From JBBRMG01 sp038230955 (GTDB taxonomy: Bacteria > Patescibacteriota > Doudnabacteria > UBA920), in the NCBI GenBank assembly GCA_038230955.1, contig JBBRMG010000017.1:1-23635 (forward strand): DNA of 23,635 nt, written 5' to 3'. The first letter of the stretch is position 1, and each line of letters opens with the position of its first letter. The notes under the pieces are model-generated. The model ran no database searches. It was given only the letters and a program-made list of their open reading frames with translations, and was not told the DNA's origin. A program made the translations under genes and the position numbers. Below, piece by piece: positions 20,026-23,635 of the stretch.

Positions 20026-22587
20026 ATGAACAATTTCAATTTTATACTAGAACGACTATCGAGCCGAGCCAAAAATGCGCTCATTGCGGCACAGCTAGTT
20101 TCGGAAGAACTGAATCATGACCACATCGGCACAGAGCATCTATTGTATGGTGTTGTGGCAGAAAAAAGTTCGTTCGCCGCAGAAATTTTAATCAAAGCTA
20201 AAATTACACCCGAAGTCACCAAAGCCGAGATTGAACTGGTCAATAAGAATAATGTAGTACGGGAATGGAAACCGGTGCTATCGGACAACCTGAAAGCTAC
20301 CATTGAACGCTCCGCTATTATTGCCAGCCAGTATGGTTATCAATTTATTGGCACCGAACATTTTCTGTACGGGCTAATCAACGCGCAAAATAATAAAGCC
20401 AAAGTCATTTTGTCTAAGCTTGGCATTGAAGTCAGTGAATTGGAACAAAACTTAGTCGCTGTATTTGAAAACATTTCCAAATTCCCCGAGGTTCCCTCCT
20501 CCGAGCAAATGGGCGGAATGCCTGGCGGCATGCCCGGGGGTATGAACGACAGGCAACACGGAATGCCAGAAGGCAAACGCAACAACATGCTAGAATTCTT
20601 TACCGTGGATTTAACCAAAAAAGCTGGCCAAGGATTAATTGACCCAGTTATTGGTCGCAAAAAGGAAATTGAACGCTTGGTCAGCATTCTTGGCCGTCGC
20701 ACCAAAAATAACCCAGTCTTAATTGGCGAAGCTGGTGTGGGCAAAACAGCCATCGTTGAAGGATTAGCTTTAGCCATTTCCAAGCGTGAAGTGCCCGACA
20801 CTTTACTAGATAAAAAAATCCTCAGCCTGGATTTAGCCTTAATTGTGGCTGGCTCCATGTTCCGCGGTGAATTCGAAAATCGCTTGAAACAAATTATCGA
20901 TGAGGTAAAAGCCAACACGGACATTATCCTATTTATAGACGAGCTCCACACCATTGCCGGCGCCGGCGCAACAACCGGCAGTTTAGACGCGGCCAATATT
21001 TTGAAACCGGCCTTAGCCCGGGGCGAGCTCCGAGCTATTGGCGCCACCACCTTATCCGAATACAAAAAGCACATTGAACACGACGCCGCATTGGAACGAC
21101 GATTCCAACCTATTCAAGTGGAAGAGCCAAGCAAAGAGGAATCACTGGAAATTTTAAAAGGCCTTCGTCCTAACTACGAAAAACATCACAATATTAAAAT
21201 TACTGATGAAGCTTTGAAGGCGGCAGTAGATTTATCTATCCGTTACATTCAAGACCACTTCCTGCCTGACAAAGCAGTAGACTTAGTAGATGAAACCGCT
21301 GCTTTCTTACGCAGTATTCATAGCAACTCCAAACCACTCAAAGCCAAGAAAAAAGTGGAGCTAGAACTCATGGCCCTGGAAGAAGAAAAAACTAAGGCTG
21401 TATTGTCGCAAGATTTTACCACAGCCCTACACTTGCGCACTCAAGAAGAAAGGCTAATTCGTCAACGCGACGAATTAGAAAAAATTGTCATTGCCGATAA
21501 TAAAGCACCTGTCCATTCCATTACGGCGGAAGATATTGCCCATACAGTGTCCATAATGACCAAAATTCCGTTGAGCAAATTAACGCACAATGAAATTGGG
21601 AAATTGGCTAACTTAGAAAAGGTGTTGAAAGGGCGCATAGTCGGCCAAGACGAAGCTGTTACAGATATTGCAAAAACTATTCGTCGCAGTCGCGCCGGCA
21701 TTTCCGACCCTAATCGCCCACTCGGTTCATTTATATTCCTCGGACCTACTGGTGTCGGTAAAACTGAAACGGCCAAAGCAATTGCCAAAGAAGTATTTGA
21801 AGACGCCGATGCTCTCATTCGGGTGGACATGTCGGAATTCATGGAACGCCACAACGTTGCTCGCCTCATTGGCGCTCCCGCTGGGTACATTGGCTATGAA
21901 GAAGGCGGTCGTCTCACAGAAGCGGTGCGCCGTAAACCATATGCAGTGGTCCTGTTCGATGAAATTGAAAAAGCCCACTCCGATGTATTCAACATCCTGC
22001 TCCAAATTTTGGAAGATGGTCAACTAACAGACGCAGCCGGCAAACGCATTAACTTCGCCAACACCATTATCATCATGACCTCGAACTTAGGCATGCAGGA
22101 GCTCACCAACCAAGCTACTAAAATTGGGTTTGCCGATCGGGATGAAAATATTACAGCAAAGCTTAAACTGGAAAAAGAGTACGACAAAGTTAAAGAAAAA
22201 GTGTTAGAAACATTGAAGCACGATTTTCGGCCGGAGTTTCTCAATAGAATCGACAAAATTGTGGTCTATCGTCCATTAGGCGCCGAGCAACTGAAAAAAA
22301 TTACCAGCTTACAAATTAACGACTTAGCCATGCGGTTGCGCACCCAGGGTGTGGAATTAAAAGCCAGCCCCGCGGTTATTAAGTATATTGCCGAGCAAAG
22401 TTTTGACCCTCAGCAAGGGGCTCGATTCATTCGCAAAAATGTCCAAGATTTGCTAGCCGACCCATTAGCCGAAAGAATTATCAACACCGGCCTAGCAAGC
22501 GGTGCTACAGTTAATATAGAAATGAAAAAGGAACAAGTCACATTCCACGTGGTTCACAAAAAAAATCGACAAGTCGTTCCTGTCTAA
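20026..22587 (+). CDS. clpC: ATP-dependent Clp protease ATP-binding subunit ClpC
   Basis: This 853-residue Hsp100 AAA+ unfoldase feeds substrates to ClpP. The N domain (1-150) has two Clp_N repeats (HIGTEHLLYG and FIGTEHFLYG). A Gly/Met-rich linker (161-185, with two MPGGM units) joins it to the first AAA+ module, with Walker A GEAGVGKT at 234-241 and a FIDELHT Walker B. A short coiled-coil middle domain near 405-480 (FTTALHLRTQEERLIRQRDEL) indicates ClpC rather than ClpB. The second AAA+ module has GPTGVGKTE near 575 and LFDEIEKAH. The KIGF motif downstream fits the (I/L/V)GF tripeptide that docks on ClpP. CIRCE control indicates heat-shock induction. The ATG has at best a weak AAAG site. 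Confidence 0.95.
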   Translation: MNNFNFILERLSSRAKNALIAAQLVSEELNHDHIGTEHLLYGVVAEKSSFAAEILIKAKITPEVTKAEIELVNKNNVVREWKPVLSDNLKATIERSAIIASQYGYQFIGTEHFLYGLINAQNNKAKVILSKLGIEVSELEQNLVAVFENISKFPEVPSSEQMGGMPGGMPGGMNDRQHGMPEGKRNNMLEFFTVDLTKKAGQGLIDPVIGRKKEIERLVSILGRRTKNNPVLIGEAGVGKTAIVEGLALAISKREVPDTLLDKKILSLDLALIVAGSMFRGEFENRLKQIIDEVKANTDIILFIDELHTIAGAGATTGSLDAANILKPALARGELRAIGATTLSEYKKHIEHDAALERRFQPIQVEEPSKEESLEILKGLRPNYEKHHNIKITDEALKAAVDLSIRYIQDHFLPDKAVDLVDETAAFLRSIHSNSKPLKAKKKVELELMALEEEKTKAVLSQDFTTALHLRTQEERLIRQRDELEKIVIADNKAPVHSITAEDIAHTVSIMTKIPLSKLTHNEIGKLANLEKVLKGRIVGQDEAVTDIAKTIRRSRAGISDPNRPLGSFIFLGPTGVGKTETAKAIAKEVFEDADALIRVDMSEFMERHNVARLIGAPAGYIGYEEGGRLTEAVRRKPYAVVLFDEIEKAHSDVFNILLQILEDGQLTDAAGKRINFANTIIIMTSNLGMQELTNQATKIGFADRDENITAKLKLEKEYDKVKEKVLETLKHDFRPEFLNRIDKIVVYRPLGAEQLKKITSLQINDLAMRLRTQGVELKASPAVIKYIAEQSFDPQQGARFIRKNVQDLLADPLAERIINTGLASGATVNIEMKKEQVTFHVVHKKNRQVVPV

Positions 22588-22603
22588 TCTTTCAAAATTT
22601 AAA

Positions 22604-22629
22604 CCTCTTGGCCATCCGTGGCTGAGAGG
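22604..22629 (+). terminator. Weak stem-loop between clpC and comF
   Basis: CCTC/GAGG with inner GCCA/TGGC pairs, separated by 3x3 internal loops, is followed by GTTATT rather than a true T run. It could be a weak terminator or a processing signal; clpC and comF may still be co-transcribed. Confidence 0.3.
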
Positions 22630-22649
22630 GTTATTAAATTCACAATTCA

Positions 22650-23354
22650 ATGCACTCACTATTCACCGATTTAACCAAATTAGTTTTCGATATCATATTC
22701 CCGTCTTACTGCTTTAACTGCAACCGAGAAGGGGCCTTCTTATGTTCAACCTGTGTTATTCAAATCCGCCCAAATATTCCGCAGCAATGCATTGCCTGCC
22801 ACAAACCAAACTACTTAGGGCTCACCCATGAACAATGCCAAACGGCCAATATGCCCCTGCAAACATTTATGCCGTATGATTATCACGATACTCTATTGTC
22901 AAATGCCATTATCTCGGGCAAATATAAATTCCTGCCCAGCGTTTTTAAAATACTGGCAACCAGTGCCACTGCAACCATAAAAGACGCTGTTGCTCATGGT
23001 CACGATGAGATTATTTTATGTCCTGTCCCTCTGTTTTCTTCTCGCATGCGCTGGCGAGGGTTTAACCAAGCAAAAATAATTTGCGATACTCTATCTCAAT
23101 CCACCGGCTGGCCGACTCAGAACTTGCTCAAACGTCAAAAAAATACAGCCACCCAAAAAGATTTAGATCGAAAGCAAAGGTTACAAAACGTGACTAACTG
23201 CTTTACGCCAATAGCCGTTACTGTAAATCCAAATGCAATGATCATCTTAGTCGATGATGTCATCACCACCGGTGCCACTATGCGTGAAGCCGTGAAAACT
23301 ATTCGGCAACACTACTCTAACCCCATAACGTGCTTGGCCCTTGCGAGTGATTAA
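22650..23354 (+). CDS. comF: ComF family phosphoribosyltransferase-like protein
   Basis: A 234-residue ComF/GntX family protein. The N-terminus has a zinc-ribbon-like set of cysteines (Cys21, Cys24, Cys32, Cys35, then Cys47, Cys50 and Cys63). The C-terminal half is a type I PRTase fold with the conserved RGFNQAKIICDTLS stretch and the PRPP loop ILVDDVITTGATM near 205-217. ComF is needed for uptake of transforming DNA in competent bacteria, where it is thought to act with the ComFA helicase and PriA; its biochemical role is not settled. It starts 62 bp after clpC without an SD. Natural competence is plausible in CPR, but no other com genes are visible here. Confidence 0.92.
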   Translation: MHSLFTDLTKLVFDIIFPSYCFNCNREGAFLCSTCVIQIRPNIPQQCIACHKPNYLGLTHEQCQTANMPLQTFMPYDYHDTLLSNAIISGKYKFLPSVFKILATSATATIKDAVAHGHDEIILCPVPLFSSRMRWRGFNQAKIICDTLSQSTGWPTQNLLKRQKNTATQKDLDRKQRLQNVTNCFTPIAVTVNPNAMIILVDDVITTGATMREAVKTIRQHYSNPITCLALASD

Positions 23355-23365
23355 TCTATGGGCCG

Positions 23366-23394
23366 TTGCTTTTTACCCCATTTTTCGCTACAAT
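23366..23394 (+). promoter_or_regulatory. tRNA-Ser promoter
   Basis: TTGCTT (23366-23371) and TACAAT (23389-23394) are 17 bp apart, with a start expected near 23401, five bases before the mature tRNA. Confidence 0.65.
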
Positions 23395-23405
23395 ATGGTG
23401 AACGA

Positions 23406-23498
<93 letters not shown>

Positions 23499-23635
23499 AA
23501 ATTGAAAATCGGAATTGGAAGCCGAAATGGGGTCGTGCCGTAGGCGCGACACTAATGCATTCCCCCCAAAAAAATCTGAATCTGAAAGGGTTTTCCACGC
23601 TCCGCGTGGCTCAAAAAGTACGGTTCGATCCTTAA
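23499..23635. other. Intergenic tail with two GC-rich hairpins
   Basis: No gene is seen between the tRNA and the window end. Two dyads occur: GTCGTGCC-GTA-GGCGCGAC (23532-23550) and CCACGC-TCC-GCGTGG (23595-23609). An eight-T run is absent on either side, so they are not clear terminators; they may be dispersed palindromic repeats. Confidence 0.5.

Noticed and set aside
20340..21074. 244-codon open frame on the minus strand inside clpC
   Set aside because: It is antisense to a conserved ClpC coding region, has low-complexity Ser/Pro composition, no SD or promoter, and matches no family.
23615..23632. GGTTCGATCC at the window end resembling a tRNA T loop
   Set aside because: The 5-bp T stem cannot form and no acceptor or anticodon arm is present; a chance match or unrelated repeat.

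Overview
The window reads as a bacterial chromosome of the Candidate Phyla Radiation (Patescibacteria, probably a Parcubacteria-like lineage). This is inferred from a prolyl-tRNA synthetase without the usual editing insertion, very tight housekeeping operons in which most genes lack a Shine-Dalgarno (SD), a solitary MazF/PemK toxin of a type I associate with these genomes, and a ClpC with a Gly/Met-rich linker. TAA, TAG and TGA all act as stops, so the code is standard; this argues against the TGA-recoded Gracilibacteria and Absconditabacteria.

Layout. (1) 78-6518, minus strand: a seven-gene operon, cupredoxin-like membrane protein, holB, YCF48/BNR-type lipoprotein, frr, rseP, proS, mreB, with gaps or overlaps of 10 bp or less. 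It starts at a symmetric divergent promoter shared with miaA (6537-7430, plus) and ends in a terminator at 28-54. (2) 7508-9259, minus: pyrF-pyrE, the last two steps of UMP synthesis, behind a good promoter and a leader terminator. (3) 9369-12687, minus: gatC-gatA-gatB, transcribed from an apparently leaderless promoter. (4) 12780-15666, minus: accessory genes, namely a 105-residue unknown protein, an MccF-like S66 peptidase and a 369-residue unknown protein. (5) 15727-17206, plus: lemA-htpX. (6) 17374-18544, plus: a coiled-coil/membrane protein gene split by an apparent +1 frameshift. (7) 18711-19713: recX and a solitary MazF-type toxin on the minus strand, with a candidate small RNA running antisense across the toxin's 3' end. 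(8) 19772-22587: a long nested inverted repeat with outward-facing -10 boxes, a CIRCE (HrcA) operator, and clpC. (9) comF, then tRNA-Ser(GCT).

Two gene-expression styles coexist. Housekeeping genes have no visible SD, and several have an extended -10 placed so that transcription should begin at or next to the start codon (cupredoxin gene, miaA, gatC, perhaps mazF). By contrast pyrF, pyrE, the 105-aa gene, the 369-aa gene and the coiled-coil gene have canonical AAGGAG/GGAGG sites; apart from pyrE, which follows pyrF, each has a near-consensus -35/-10 promoter.

The most interesting signal is in the leaders of the 369-aa and 105-aa genes. Each has a sigma70-type promoter, a short ORF (26 or 34 codons) starting 2-3 nt after the predicted transcription start, mutually exclusive RNA pairings, an intrinsic terminator, and then the SD-led gene. 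This is the logic of ribosome-mediated attenuation, but with near-leaderless leader peptides and unknown target genes. A weaker third case precedes the coiled-coil gene.
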